From contig CP097573.1 of NCBI GenBank assembly GCA_000492175.2, forward strand, positions 1,798,001-1,862,000: a stretch of DNA of 64,000 nt. The letters are read 5' to 3'. The notes beneath the pieces were generated by a model, which saw nothing but the letters and a program-made list of their open reading frames with translations, had not been told where the DNA came from and made no database searches. The position numbers and the translations under genes are program-made. Of this stretch, positions 15,316 through 24,136 are shown piece by piece (the first letter of the stretch is position 1; the number at the start of each line of letters is the position of its first letter). Origin of the DNA: Firmicutes bacterium ASF500 (lineage in GTDB: Bacteria; Bacillota; Clostridia; Oscillospirales; Oscillospiraceae).

Positions 15316-16284
15316 ATGAAAAGATTGCTTTCCCTTGCCCTTGCAGCCGCTCTGGCCCTCTCTCTGTCTGCCTGCGGCGGCGGCGGCAGCGGCGGCGATG
15401 ATACATCCGTTTCCGGCAGCAGCGGCGATAATACATCCGTCTCCGGCAGCAGCGGCAGCATCCCGTCCTCGTCCTCCAGCAGTTCCCAGGGCGATGCCAG
15501 TGAGCCCCCGGAAGATGATACCCCAAAAATAGTCATGTCTAACGACTTGATAGAGATTAAGGGAATCTGTGTGGATGACTCCTATACAGACAGCGACGGC
15601 GCCCCCCTGAAGATGGTCTACCTCTTTTATACGCTGACCGCTAAGGACTCCAACGAGAAAATTGACAGCAAATACACAGAGATGACCATCAACGATACCA
15701 ATACCTATAAATCCGATCACTTTAGCTACTTTGCCGCCGCCACCGAGTACACCCCTAATTTTATGTACACCAGCTACATTCAGGATGTGTATGTGGGCTC
15801 CTCTGCCAATGTGGTAGCCACCTTCAAGGTCCCCGAGGGCGACCTGGCCCCGGGCCGCACTGTGTCACTCTCCGACGACCAGATTCCCGGCATTGAGGAG
15901 CTCTCCTTTACCACTGATGAATTCCAGCACTTCTCCAGCCCCGACGATATCGCCATCGCCATGGACCCCGACGGCCACGCCGCTGAGGTGGCCGGTCGGG
16001 AGGAGGCGGACGAGGAGACCACTAAAACGGTCAGGAAGCTGATAAACGGCCGCTCCTGGTGGTGTATGACCAATAACATCAAGTACGATGTCGAATTCCG
16101 GTCCAAAGACAACTTCAAGGTGAGCACCAGCCTGGGCTTCGGCGGTACTGGCACCTATACCGTCCGGAACAAATACATCTTCTGCAAATATCCCGACATT
16201 GACAAGCCCGTGGAAATCCCCTATGAGATCGTAGACGGTGAGATCAAGCTGAGTCTGCTCGCCGCCTTCGACGTACGCGATTGA
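15316..16284 (+). CDS. Putative lipoprotein with Ser/Gly-rich linker
   Basis: 322 residues. The signal peptide MKRLLSLALAAALALSLSAC has a lipobox with Cys20, followed by a Gly/Ser/Asp-rich linker with an imperfect tandem repeat (DDTSVSGSSG, DNTSVSGSSG) and then two beta-rich regions. The first (VMSNDLIEIKGICVDDSYTD onward) resembles the extracellular lipoproteins of Firmicutes that carry a DUF5067-like immunoglobulin fold; this is a weak impression. The linker would span the wall. ATG at 15316 lies 7 bp after GGAGGT; the ATG at 15301 is part of that ribosome site. Function unknown. Confidence 0.78.
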   Translation: MKRLLSLALAAALALSLSACGGGGSGGDDTSVSGSSGDNTSVSGSSGSIPSSSSSSSQGDASEPPEDDTPKIVMSNDLIEIKGICVDDSYTDSDGAPLKMVYLFYTLTAKDSNEKIDSKYTEMTINDTNTYKSDHFSYFAAATEYTPNFMYTSYIQDVYVGSSANVVATFKVPEGDLAPGRTVSLSDDQIPGIEELSFTTDEFQHFSSPDDIAIAMDPDGHAAEVAGREEADEETTKTVRKLINGRSWWCMTNNIKYDVEFRSKDNFKVSTSLGFGGTGTYTVRNKYIFCKYPDIDKPVEIPYEIVDGEIKLSLLAAFDVRD

Positions 16285-16314
16285 CCTAACGGCAGCAAAT
16301 TTTAAAAGCGGAAC

Positions 16315-16354
16315 GTCCCAGCGGGAGAACTTTATTCCCTGCTGGGACATTTTT
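16315..16354 (+). terminator. Terminator after lipoprotein gene
   Basis: GTCCCAGC (16315-16322) pairs with GCTGGGAC (16341-16348), with inner GGGA/TCCC pairing and a T5 tail. Confidence 0.85.
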
Positions 16355-16487
16355 CATATGGGTTCGAGCAATGCTGTAATTTTTAATCAATTCTTCATCT
16401 TTTTCCTATAGCATTTTCAATCCCGAGGGCGTATGATGTGAAACAGAAGCGAACCACAAATCTGATTTCGGAAAAGGAGCGGTATAA

Positions 16488-16697
16488 ATGGGAAACAAGA
16501 GACTGTATCGGACAGAGGGCCCCTACAAGATGCTCGCCGGCGTGTGCGGCGGCATCGCGGAGTATTTTGACATCGACCCCACTCTGGTTCGGGTAGGCTG
16601 GGTCATCGCCTTCTTCTGCGGCACCTTCGGTTTCTGGGCCTATCTGATCTGCGCCCTCATCATGCCCAGGAAGAGCGACATCTACCCCGGCTGCTGA
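16488..16697 (+). CDS. PspC-domain protein
   Basis: 69 residues forming one PspC domain: RLYRTEGPYKMLAGVCGGIA, then EYFDIDPTLVRVGWVI and one or two membrane segments ending in LICALIMPRK. PspC proteins belong to envelope-stress systems; short stand-alone forms are common in Firmicutes and their exact role is open. ATG at 16488 follows AAAAGGAGCGGTATAA. Monocistronic, closed by a strong terminator. Confidence 0.9.
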   Translation: MGNKRLYRTEGPYKMLAGVCGGIAEYFDIDPTLVRVGWVIAFFCGTFGFWAYLICALIMPRKSDIYPGC

Positions 16698-16724
16698 CCC
16701 GGGGACGGGATTCCTGCAAATTCA

Positions 16725-16767
16725 CCAAAAACGGCTGTTTCTTTTTGTGGAAACAGCCGTTTTTTGG
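16725..16767. terminator. Strong terminator after PspC gene
   Basis: Arms 16725-16741 and 16750-16767 form a stem of about 17 bp with an A-run before and a T6 run inside the 3' arm. Confidence 0.85.
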
Positions 16768-16824
16768 CGCCCTCAGCCCCTTGCCACAGCCTTTTCGTTG
16801 TGGTAACCTCCACAAAATAAGTTC

Positions 16825-16852
16825 TTTACACCGGGCTGTTTTGTGGTATGAT
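16825..16852 (+). promoter_or_regulatory. Promoter of gdhA
   Basis: TTTACA (16825-16830), 16-nt spacer, TATGAT (16847-16852) with an extended -10 TG. The 15-mer CTGTTTTGTGGTATG here recurs upstream of ytvI (8548-8562). A leader of about 90 nt follows. Confidence 0.65.
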
Positions 16853-16951
16853 ATACATATCAGAGCGACACGGGAACTCTTCTGCGAGAAAAATGAAGGG
16901 TTTCCGTCAAAAAGCACGTACCTATACATATTTTTTAGGAGGAATGCCGCT

Positions 16952-18304
16952 ATGAACAAGTACATCGAGAGAGTCCTGAACGATACCAAGGCCAAGAACG
17001 CCAACGAGCCCGAGTTCCTGCAGACCGTGGAGGAGGTCCTCACCTCTCTGGAGCCCGTCATCAACGCCCACCCCGAGTATGAGAAGGCCGCCCTGCTGGA
17101 GCGCATGGTGGAGCCCGAGCGGGTGATCGAGTTCCGCGTCACCTGGGAGGACGACAATCACGAGTGGCACGTCAACCGCGGCTACCGCGTGCAGTACAAC
17201 GCGGCCCTTGGCCCCTACAAGGGCGGCATCCGTTTTGACCCCTCCGTCAACCTGTCCATCATCAAGTTCCTGGGCTTCGAGCAGACCTTTAAGGACGCCA
17301 TGACCGGCCTGCCCATCGGCGGCGCCAAGGGCGGCTCCGACTTCGACCCCCGCGGCCGCAGCGACGCTGAGGTCATGCGCTTCTGCCAGGCCTTCATCAC
17401 CGAGCTGTACCGCCACATCGGCCAGGACATCGACTGCCCCGCCGGCGACCTGGGCTGCGGCGGCCGTGAGATCGGCTATATGTACGGCCAGTACCGCCGC
17501 ATCGTGGGCGCCGCCGAGATGGGCGCTCTGTCCGGCAAGTCCGTGGTCACCGGCGGCTCCCTGATGCGCCCCGAGGCCACCGGCTACGGCGCTGTGTACT
17601 ATCTGATGGAGGTCCTCAAGCACGACGGCCAGGACCTGAAGGGCAAGCGGATCGCCATCTCCGGCTACGGCAACGTGGGCTGGGGCATCATGCAGAAGGT
17701 CGCTGAGCTGGGCGGCAAGGTCACCTACTTCGCCGGTCCCGACGGCTACATCCACGATCCCGACGGCGTGGACACCGAGGAGAAGCTGAACTACATCCTG
17801 GAGATGCGCGCCAAGGACCCCATGCACTGCGCTCCCTACGCCGAGAAGTTCGGCTGCGAGTTCGTCGCCGGCCAGAAGTGCTGGGGCGTCAAGGACGTGG
17901 ACGTGTACATGCCCGCCGCCACCCAGAACGACGTCAACATGGAGTGGGCTGAGAAGATTGCCGCCTCCGGCGTGAAGTACTACATCGAAGTGGCCAACAT
18001 GCCCACCACCAACGACGCGCTGGAGTTCCTGAAGAAGCAGGCTCACATGGTCGTCGCCCCCTCCAAGGCCGTCAACGCCGGCGGCGTGTCCGTCTCCGAG
18101 CTGGAGATGGCCCAGAACGCCGAGCGCCTGTACTGGTCCGCCGAAGAGGTGGACGAGAAGCTCAAGGGCATCATGAAGAACATCTACGCCTCCTCCGTGG
18201 AGGTGGCCGAGCGCTACGGCCTGGGCTATGACCTGGTGGCCGGCGCCAACATTGTGGGCTTCCAGAAGGTGGCCGACGCCATGATGGCTCAGGGCATCTT
18301 CTAA
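16952..18304 (+). CDS. gdhA: NADP-type glutamate dehydrogenase
   Basis: 450 residues, the size of hexameric bacterial GdhA. It interconverts 2-oxoglutarate plus ammonium and glutamate. Visible are GPYKGGIRFDPSVN (Lys90), the substrate Lys114, catalytic Lys126 in PIGGAKGGSDFDP, PAGD (Asp166) and the nucleotide-binding ISGYGNVGWG. ATG at 16952 follows AGGAGG by nine bases; the frame is open further upstream but has no homology there. Strong, host-like codon use suggests high expression. In this window it can also consume or supply glutamate made by histidine breakdown. Monocistronic. Confidence 0.96.
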   Translation: MNKYIERVLNDTKAKNANEPEFLQTVEEVLTSLEPVINAHPEYEKAALLERMVEPERVIEFRVTWEDDNHEWHVNRGYRVQYNAALGPYKGGIRFDPSVNLSIIKFLGFEQTFKDAMTGLPIGGAKGGSDFDPRGRSDAEVMRFCQAFITELYRHIGQDIDCPAGDLGCGGREIGYMYGQYRRIVGAAEMGALSGKSVVTGGSLMRPEATGYGAVYYLMEVLKHDGQDLKGKRIAISGYGNVGWGIMQKVAELGGKVTYFAGPDGYIHDPDGVDTEEKLNYILEMRAKDPMHCAPYAEKFGCEFVAGQKCWGVKDVDVYMPAATQNDVNMEWAEKIAASGVKYYIEVANMPTTNDALEFLKKQAHMVVAPSKAVNAGGVSVSELEMAQNAERLYWSAEEVDEKLKGIMKNIYASSVEVAERYGLGYDLVAGANIVGFQKVADAMMAQGIF

Positions 18305-18337
18305 GATCGTTTTAACTCTCTCAAAGCAGCAAACCGC

Positions 18338-18376
18338 CCCGCGGGACCGCGTACCGGTCCCGCGGGACTTTCTTTG
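18338..18376 (+). terminator. Terminator after gdhA
   Basis: CCCGCGGGACC (18338-18348) and GGTCCCGCGGG (18356-18366), perfect 11-bp stem followed by a T-rich tail. Confidence 0.85.
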
Positions 18377-18518
18377 GCCCTTGAAAATATCTGAGTTTTT
18401 TTATAGTTCATCCAAGAATTTTCTATCGTTTTTTCACCGGCCAGCCTCTAAAATGTAGGATGTGACTTGGACCGGAGGTCCAGGCCGCGAAAAACCTATA
18501 TTTTAGGAGGAACTAAGA

Positions 18519-19610
18519 ATGAAAAAGACACTTGCTCTTGCACTGGCTGCTGTCATGAGCCTCGGCCTGCTGGCCGGCTGCGGCGGCGGCGGCGGCGGCG
18601 ACGCCAGCAAACCCGCGGCTTCCAGCAAGCCCGCCACCTCTGAGCCCGCTGCTTCCAGTCAGCCCGCCGCCTCCGACCCCGCCAGCTCCCTGCCCGACGC
18701 CCCCGCCGGCGGCGGCACCGTGGGCGTCTGCATCTACAAGTTTGACGACGCCTTCATGACCACCTACCGTAACTCCCTCCAGGAGATCCTGGAAGGCAAG
18801 GGCTACCAGGTCACCGTCGTGGACGGCAACAACGACCAGGCCAAGCAGAACGAGCAGATCAACACCTTCATCACCCAGAAGGTGGACGCGCTGATCATCA
18901 ACCCCGTTATGACCTCCGCCGCTGACCAGATCATCTCCACCGTGAAGGACGCCGGCATCCCCACCGTCCTCATCAACCGCGAGCCCACCGCCGAGCAGAT
19001 GGCCGCCTATGACAAGCTGGTCTACGTGGGCTGCGACGCCGCTCAGTCCGGCACCTTCCAGGGCGAGCTGATCCTGGAGACCGCCAACCAGGGCGACATC
19101 AACGGCGACGGCAAGATCTCCTACATCATGATCCAGGGCGACCCAGAGAACATCGACGCCCAGCTGCGCACCGAGTACTCCGTCAAGGCCCTTCAGGAGG
19201 CCGGCAAGGAGGTTGAGCAGCTCAACCTGACCCGCGGCGACTGGGACCGCAACCGCGGCCAGGAGATCGCCGCCAACGATCTGGCCCAGTTCGGCGACAA
19301 GATCGAGGTCATCTTCTGCAACAACGACGACATGGCCATCGGCGCGCTCCAGGCCATCCAGGCCGCCGGCCGCAAGGTCAACGAGGACATCTACCTGGTG
19401 GGTGTTGACGCTCTGGACGCCGCTCTGAACGAGGTTATGAACGGCAACATGACCGGCACCGTGCTCAACGATGCCGTGGGCCAGGCCACCGAGGCCGTCA
19501 ACCAGATGGAGCTGCTGCTCAGCGGCACCACCTACGCCTCCGGCGAGCAGAGCGTGTACGTTCCCTACGTGAAGGTCACGCCCGACAACGCCAAGGACTT
19601 TGTGAAATAA
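18519..19610 (+). CDS. mglB: Galactose-type sugar-binding lipoprotein
   Basis: 363 residues. Signal peptide with lipobox LLAGC (Cys21), a 45-residue Ala/Pro/Ser linker, then a type I periplasmic-binding fold (VGVCIYKFDDAFMTTYRNSL). DINGDGKISYI is the calcium-binding loop characteristic of the galactose/glucose-binding MglB group, and CNNDDMAIGA the sugar contact. ATG at 18519 has TTAGGAGGAACTAAG before it. It heads the operon mglB-mglA-mglC; an intergenic hairpin after it probably gives excess binding protein over the ATPase and permease. Exact sugar is inferred (galactose, glucose or methyl-galactoside). Confidence 0.92.
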   Translation: MKKTLALALAAVMSLGLLAGCGGGGGGDASKPAASSKPATSEPAASSQPAASDPASSLPDAPAGGGTVGVCIYKFDDAFMTTYRNSLQEILEGKGYQVTVVDGNNDQAKQNEQINTFITQKVDALIINPVMTSAADQIISTVKDAGIPTVLINREPTAEQMAAYDKLVYVGCDAAQSGTFQGELILETANQGDINGDGKISYIMIQGDPENIDAQLRTEYSVKALQEAGKEVEQLNLTRGDWDRNRGQEIAANDLAQFGDKIEVIFCNNDDMAIGALQAIQAAGRKVNEDIYLVGVDALDAALNEVMNGNMTGTVLNDAVGQATEAVNQMELLLSGTTYASGEQSVYVPYVKVTPDNAKDFVK

Positions 19611-19629
19611 TTTGCCAACGGGATCACAT

Positions 19630-19666
19630 GGGTGCGTGCGCAGGTGCGCACGCACCCGTCCTTTTT
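19630..19666 (+). terminator. Attenuator hairpin between mglB and mglA
   Basis: GGGTGCGTGCGC (19630-19641) and GCGCACGCACCC (19646-19657), perfect 12-bp stem, tetraloop, then a T5 run. Likely partial terminator or 3'-end stabiliser of mglB mRNA. Confidence 0.75.
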
Positions 19667-19678
19667 GGAAAGCCGCCC

Positions 19679-19747
19679 GTAGGGCGTGACGACTCGGCAC
19701 GCCAGCCCGCCGGAGCCTTCCGGCGCGCCGGGGTCGTCGCGCCCTAC
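19679..19747. repeat. Dispersed palindromic repeat, family A (copy 1)
   Basis: GTAGGGCGTGACGAC at the left end and GTCGTCGCGCCCTAC at the right end; nearly the whole 69-bp unit can fold on itself. The same sequence family recurs at 40697-40797, 44954-44980 and 48189-48261, always between genes. Confidence 0.8.
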
Positions 19748-19808
19748 GCAGGGGCCCTCAGCCGCCTGACGGGCCCCGCAAGTAAGGAGAAAAAGGGGGA
19801 AATTTTCA

Positions 19809-21317
19809 TTGTCTGAATATCGTTTGGAAATGAGCGGCGTGGTCAAGACCTTCCCCGGCGTCAAGGCCCTGGATCACGCCCAGCTCAAGCTCCGCCCCGG
19901 CACAGTCCACGCCCTGATGGGAGAGAACGGCGCGGGCAAGTCCACCCTGATGAAGTGCATGTTCGGCATTTATCACATGGACGAGGGCGAGGTAATCTAT
20001 GACGGCCAGAAGGTCCAGATCAAGGGCCCCCTGGACGCCCTGAACCGGGGCATTGCCATGGTGCACCAGGAGCTCCAGCCCATCCCCGAGCGGAGCATCG
20101 GGGAAAACATCTATGTGGGCCGCTACCCCACCAAGCGCCTGGGCCCCATTGTCACCATCGACCACGAGAAGATGTACGCCGACGCGGCCAAGGTTTTGAA
20201 GGAGGTCCACTTGGACTACGACCCCAGGGCCAAGCTGGGCTCCCTCAGCGTGTCTCAGATGCAGCTGGTGGAGATCGCCAAGGCGGTGTCCGCCGACTGT
20301 AAGGTACTTATCCTGGACGAGCCCACCTCCTCCCTCACCGCCGCCGAGGTAGAAGCCCTGTTCACCATCGTCAACGAGCTGCGGGAGAAGGGCGTCTCCA
20401 TCGTCTACATCTCCCACAAGATGGACGAGATCCTCCGCATCAGCGACGAGGTCACCATCATGCGGGACGGCCAGTACATCGGCACCTGGGACGCCAAGGG
20501 CCTCACCACCGACTTCATCATCACCAAGATGGTGGGCCGGGAGCTGAGCAACCTGTTCCCCAAGCGGGAGAACGTCCCCGGCGACGTGGTCTTCGAGGTG
20601 GAGGACTTCACCTCTATCAACCCCAAGAGCTTCCGTCACGCCACCTTCAACGTCCGCAAGGGCGAGATTCTGGGCGTGGCCGGTCTGGTGGGGGCCCAGC
20701 GCACCGAGCTGATGGAGGGCCTGTTCGGCCTGCGCAGCCACACGGCGGGCAAGATCACCTATAAGGGCAAGGAGCTGAAGATCAACCAGCCCAAGGACGC
20801 CATCAACAACGGCATCGCCATGCTCACCGAAGACCGCCGTGCCACCGGTATTCTGGGCGTGCTGTCCATCGCGGACAACGTGTCCATCGCCTCGCTGAAC
20901 CAATACCTCATCGGGGGCATCATGCTGGACGACGGCAAGATCGAGCAGCTGGTTCAGGACAATGTCGCCAAGCTGTCCATCAAGACCCCCTCCTCCAAGA
21001 CACAGATCCAGTCCCTGTCCGGCGGCAACCAGCAAAAGGTGCTCATCAGCCGCTGGCTGGCTAACGACCCGGACGTGTTTATCCTGGACGAGCCCACCCG
21101 CGGCATCGACGTGGGCGCGAAGTATGAGATCTACTGCATCATCGCCGCGCTGGCTAAGCAGGGCAAGAGCATCATCATGATCTCCTCTGAAATGAGCGAG
21201 CTGATCGGCATGTCCGACCGGGTGATGGTCATGTGCGACGGCCGGGTCACCGGCTTTATCGACGGCGCGGAGGCCAATCAGGAGAATATTATGGCCCTGG
21301 CTACCCAGTTTGAGTAA
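19809..21317 (+). CDS. mglA: Sugar ABC transporter ATP-binding protein
   Basis: 502 residues with two fused ABC ATPase domains, the layout of MglA/RbsA/XylG. The first has Walker A GENGAGKST, LSVSQMQLVEIAKAV and DEPTSSL; the second has a degenerate Walker A (VAGLVGAQRTELMEG), LSGGNQQKVLISRWL and DEPTRGIDVG. The start is TTG at 19809 with AAAAAGGGGGAAATTTTCA before it; the next in-frame ATG at 19830 would cut into the first strand. Provides energy for sugar import with mglB and mglC. Confidence 0.93.
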   Translation: MSEYRLEMSGVVKTFPGVKALDHAQLKLRPGTVHALMGENGAGKSTLMKCMFGIYHMDEGEVIYDGQKVQIKGPLDALNRGIAMVHQELQPIPERSIGENIYVGRYPTKRLGPIVTIDHEKMYADAAKVLKEVHLDYDPRAKLGSLSVSQMQLVEIAKAVSADCKVLILDEPTSSLTAAEVEALFTIVNELREKGVSIVYISHKMDEILRISDEVTIMRDGQYIGTWDAKGLTTDFIITKMVGRELSNLFPKRENVPGDVVFEVEDFTSINPKSFRHATFNVRKGEILGVAGLVGAQRTELMEGLFGLRSHTAGKITYKGKELKINQPKDAINNGIAMLTEDRRATGILGVLSIADNVSIASLNQYLIGGIMLDDGKIEQLVQDNVAKLSIKTPSSKTQIQSLSGGNQQKVLISRWLANDPDVFILDEPTRGIDVGAKYEIYCIIAALAKQGKSIIMISSEMSELIGMSDRVMVMCDGRVTGFIDGAEANQENIMALATQFE

Positions 21318-21332
21318 GGAGGAGAGAAAAAT

Positions 21333-22385
21333 ATGGAGAAAGTCAATTCATTCAACCCGAAAAAGTTCGTTTCGGACAACGCCATCATCCTGCTGGTCGT
21401 GCTGCTGGCTATCTTTACGGCCTTTAACTCTGACAACTTCGTCAGTCAGAGCAACTTCAAAAACCTGATTATCAACATGGCCCCCCGATTCATCATCGCC
21501 TGCGGCGTGTCCGGCTGTCTGATTACCAAGGGCACCGACCTGTCCGCCGGCCGTCAGGTGGGCCTGGCCGCCTGCGTGTCCGCCATGCTGCTCCAGCAAA
21601 TGGACTACGCCGCCAAAATGTTCCCCGATCTGCCCGACATCCCCTGGCCTGTGGCCATGGTCATCGTCATGGCCGTGATGGCTGTCTTCGGCGCGATCAA
21701 CGGCAGCGTCATCGCCTATCTGAAGGTCCCCCCCTTCATCGCGACCCTGGGTATGCAGCTGGTGGTCTATGGTATCTGCTCCATCTCCACCGGCAACCAG
21801 CCTATGGGCGGCTATAAGAAGAGCTATCTGGGCGTAGCCAGCGGCACTCTCAAGACCGGCGTCCAGGACCTGACCGGCGCTGACCTGACCGACAATCCCA
21901 TCGGCAAAGCGCTGGACTTTGTGCCCTATCTGGCGATTTTCGCCGTCCTCGTGGGCCTGTTCATCTGGTTCCTGTATAACAAGACCCGCCACGGCAAGTA
22001 TATGTACGCCATCGGCGGCAACGAGTCCGCCGCCCAGGTGGCCGGCGTCAACGTCCCCGCCACCATCATCCGCATCTATGTGCTGGCCTCCATCCTGTAC
22101 GGCCTGGCCGGCTTCCTGGTGGGCGCCAAGGCCGGCGGCGCCTCCACCGCCACCGCCTACGGCTATGAGCTGGAGGCCATCGCCGCCTGTACCATCGGCG
22201 GCGTGTCCGCCAACGGCGGCGTCGGCCGCGTGTCCGGCGTTCTGGTTGGCGTTCTGGTCTTCGAGATTTTGAAGATCTGCCTCCAGTTCCTGCGCCTGGA
22301 CCCCGCCTACACCTTCGTGGCCCAGGGCCTGGTCATCATCGTGGCCGTCGCCCTCGACCTGCGCAAGTATCTGGCGAAGAAGTAA
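21333..22385 (+). CDS. mglC: Sugar ABC transporter permease
   Basis: 350 residues with eight to ten hydrophobic segments and the permease signature around IGGNESAAQVAGVNV (EAA-type loop), typical of the MglC/RbsC family. The N-terminal segment (AIILLVVLLAIFTAFNSDNF) and the VIAYLKVPPFIATLGMQ region match MglC. ATG at 21333 lies 15 bp after mglA and follows GGAGGAGAG. Forms the membrane channel of the mglBAC importer. The transcript ends at the terminator at 22407. Confidence 0.93.
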   Translation: MEKVNSFNPKKFVSDNAIILLVVLLAIFTAFNSDNFVSQSNFKNLIINMAPRFIIACGVSGCLITKGTDLSAGRQVGLAACVSAMLLQQMDYAAKMFPDLPDIPWPVAMVIVMAVMAVFGAINGSVIAYLKVPPFIATLGMQLVVYGICSISTGNQPMGGYKKSYLGVASGTLKTGVQDLTGADLTDNPIGKALDFVPYLAIFAVLVGLFIWFLYNKTRHGKYMYAIGGNESAAQVAGVNVPATIIRIYVLASILYGLAGFLVGAKAGGASTATAYGYELEAIAACTIGGVSANGGVGRVSGVLVGVLVFEILKICLQFLRLDPAYTFVAQGLVIIVAVALDLRKYLAKK

Positions 22386-22406
22386 ATATAACCTATCCAA
22401 GGTCAC

Positions 22407-22438
22407 GGGGCCGGCGCTTTCGCGCCGGTCCCTGTTTT
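22407..22438 (+). terminator. Terminator after mglC
   Basis: Eleven-bp stem 22407-22417 / 22422-22432 (one G-U), TTTC loop, T-run after it. Confidence 0.8.
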
Positions 22439-22463
22439 CAAATGGAGGAAATTGTTGTATAAT
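22435..22463 (+). promoter_or_regulatory. Promoter of sensor operon
   Basis: TTTTCA (22435-22440), 17-nt spacer, perfect TATAAT (22458-22463), 50 bp before the response-regulator gene. Confidence 0.65.
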
Positions 22464-22513
22464 GCTTCTATACACAACGCCGCTCCGCCGGAGCTGAAAG
22501 GAGGCCCATCCTA

Positions 22514-24121
22514 ATGGAGGAATACCGTGTTTTGCTGGCCGACGACGAGGAGGAGATCCGCACCGGCATCAGCCGGAAGATCGACTGGCCCCGGCTGGGC
22601 TTCTCCCTGGTGGGGGAGGCGGGCAACGGGGAGGAGGCCCTGGAGCTGGCTGAGCAGCTGCGCCCCGACGTGGTGCTCACCGACATTAAGATGCCCTTTA
22701 TGGACGGGCTGGAGCTGTGCCGCCGCCTGCGGCAGTCCCTCCCGGCGGCCAAGCTGGTGGTCTTCTCCGGCTTTGACGACTTTGAGTACGCCCGTCAGGC
22801 GGTGAGCATGGGGGTGTCGGAGTACATCCTAAAGCCCATCAACGCCCCGGAGCTGACGGCGGTGCTGACCAAGCTGCGGGAGCAGCTGGACCGGCAGCGG
22901 CTGGAGCGCCGGGATATGGAGACCCTCCGCCGCCGGTATGAGGAAAGCCTGCCCGTCCTCCGGGAGCTGTTCTACACCCGGCTGCTCAGCGGCCAGCTGA
23001 GCCCCGAGCAGATCCGGGACCGGGCCGTCCGGTATGAGATCGACCTGCCTCAGGGGCTGTGGACCGCCGCCCTGGTCCACGCCGACGCCCCCGGGGACGG
23101 AGGGGACGCCGGCCGGGACGAGCTGCTTCTCCTCTCCGCCCAGTCCTTCCTGGAGGAGCATTTCTCTCTGGATGGCTGCACCGCCCGGGCGGTGCTCTTC
23201 GGCGACGTGATCGCCCTGCTGGTCCGGCTGTCCGGGCCCGACCGGGCCTACCCCCTGCTGGGGGAGCTGGTGCGGCTGAGTCTTCTGTCCCAGAGCTATC
23301 TGGGCATCCCCCTGGCCGCCGGGGTGGGCCTGCCCTGCCAGGGGCCGGAGGAGCTCCACCGCAGCGTGGCCGGGGCCCGCTCCGCCCTGGATTACCGGGC
23401 CCTGATGGGGGGCGGACGGGTCATCTACATCGGCGACCTGGAGCCCCAGTCCACCGCCGCCCTCCCCTTCGAGGAGGAGGACCAGCGTGCCCTGTCCGCC
23501 GCCATCAAGCTGGGCACCCCGGAGCAGGTGGAGCAGGTGGTCCGGGGACTGATGGACCGGCTGAAGCAGGCGGGGCTGTCCCTGTCCAAGTGCCACCTGT
23601 TTCTTCTGGAGCTGGTCACCTGCCTGGTCCGCCTCACCCGCTCCGGCGGGGTGGAGGTGGAGGCGGTCTTTGGGGCCAACTTCACCGGGGCGGTGTCCAT
23701 CTCCGACTTCTCCAGCCTGGAGGAGCTGGGCCGCTGGCTGGGGGAGCGGTGCCTGAAGCTTCACGCGCTGCTTGGAAAGCAGCGCACCGACTCCACCTGG
23801 CGGCTGGTGGAGCAGGCCAAGACCTACATCGCCGGCCACTACGCCGACGGCGACCTGAGCGTGGAGACCCTCTGCTCCCACATCCACCTCTCCCCCACCT
23901 ACTTCTCCACCCTCTTCAAGCGGGAGATGGGCCTCAGCTTCACCGCCTACGTCACCCAGGTCCGCATGGAGGAGGCCGCCCGCCTCCTCCGGGAGACCGA
24001 CGAGAAGACCTACCGGGTGGCCGAGCGGACGGGCTACGCCGACCCCAACTATTTCAGCTATGTATTCAAGAAGCAGTTCGGCCTGTCCCCCTCCAAATTC
24101 CGGGCGGGGCTGAAAAACTGA
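22514..24121 (+). CDS. YesN-type response regulator with AraC output domain
   Basis: 535 residues. Receiver domain at the N-terminus (acidic pair Asp10-Asp11, phospho-acceptor Asp56 in VVLTDIKMP, Lys in YILKPI), a long middle region of about 280 residues, and a C-terminal AraC-type double HTH (SVETLCSHIHLSPTYFSTLF and AERTGYADPNYFSYVFKKQF). Partner is the YesM-like kinase at 25241. Given the adjacent mglBAC operon and two sugar-binding proteins in the same operon, it most likely activates mglBAC. ATG at 22514 follows AAAGGAGGCCCATCCTA. Confidence 0.92.
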   Translation: MEEYRVLLADDEEEIRTGISRKIDWPRLGFSLVGEAGNGEEALELAEQLRPDVVLTDIKMPFMDGLELCRRLRQSLPAAKLVVFSGFDDFEYARQAVSMGVSEYILKPINAPELTAVLTKLREQLDRQRLERRDMETLRRRYEESLPVLRELFYTRLLSGQLSPEQIRDRAVRYEIDLPQGLWTAALVHADAPGDGGDAGRDELLLLSAQSFLEEHFSLDGCTARAVLFGDVIALLVRLSGPDRAYPLLGELVRLSLLSQSYLGIPLAAGVGLPCQGPEELHRSVAGARSALDYRALMGGGRVIYIGDLEPQSTAALPFEEEDQRALSAAIKLGTPEQVEQVVRGLMDRLKQAGLSLSKCHLFLLELVTCLVRLTRSGGVEVEAVFGANFTGAVSISDFSSLEELGRWLGERCLKLHALLGKQRTDSTWRLVEQAKTYIAGHYADGDLSVETLCSHIHLSPTYFSTLFKREMGLSFTAYVTQVRMEEAARLLRETDEKTYRVAERTGYADPNYFSYVFKKQFGLSPSKFRAGLKN

Positions 24122-24136
24122 GAGGAGTGTGCGGGT

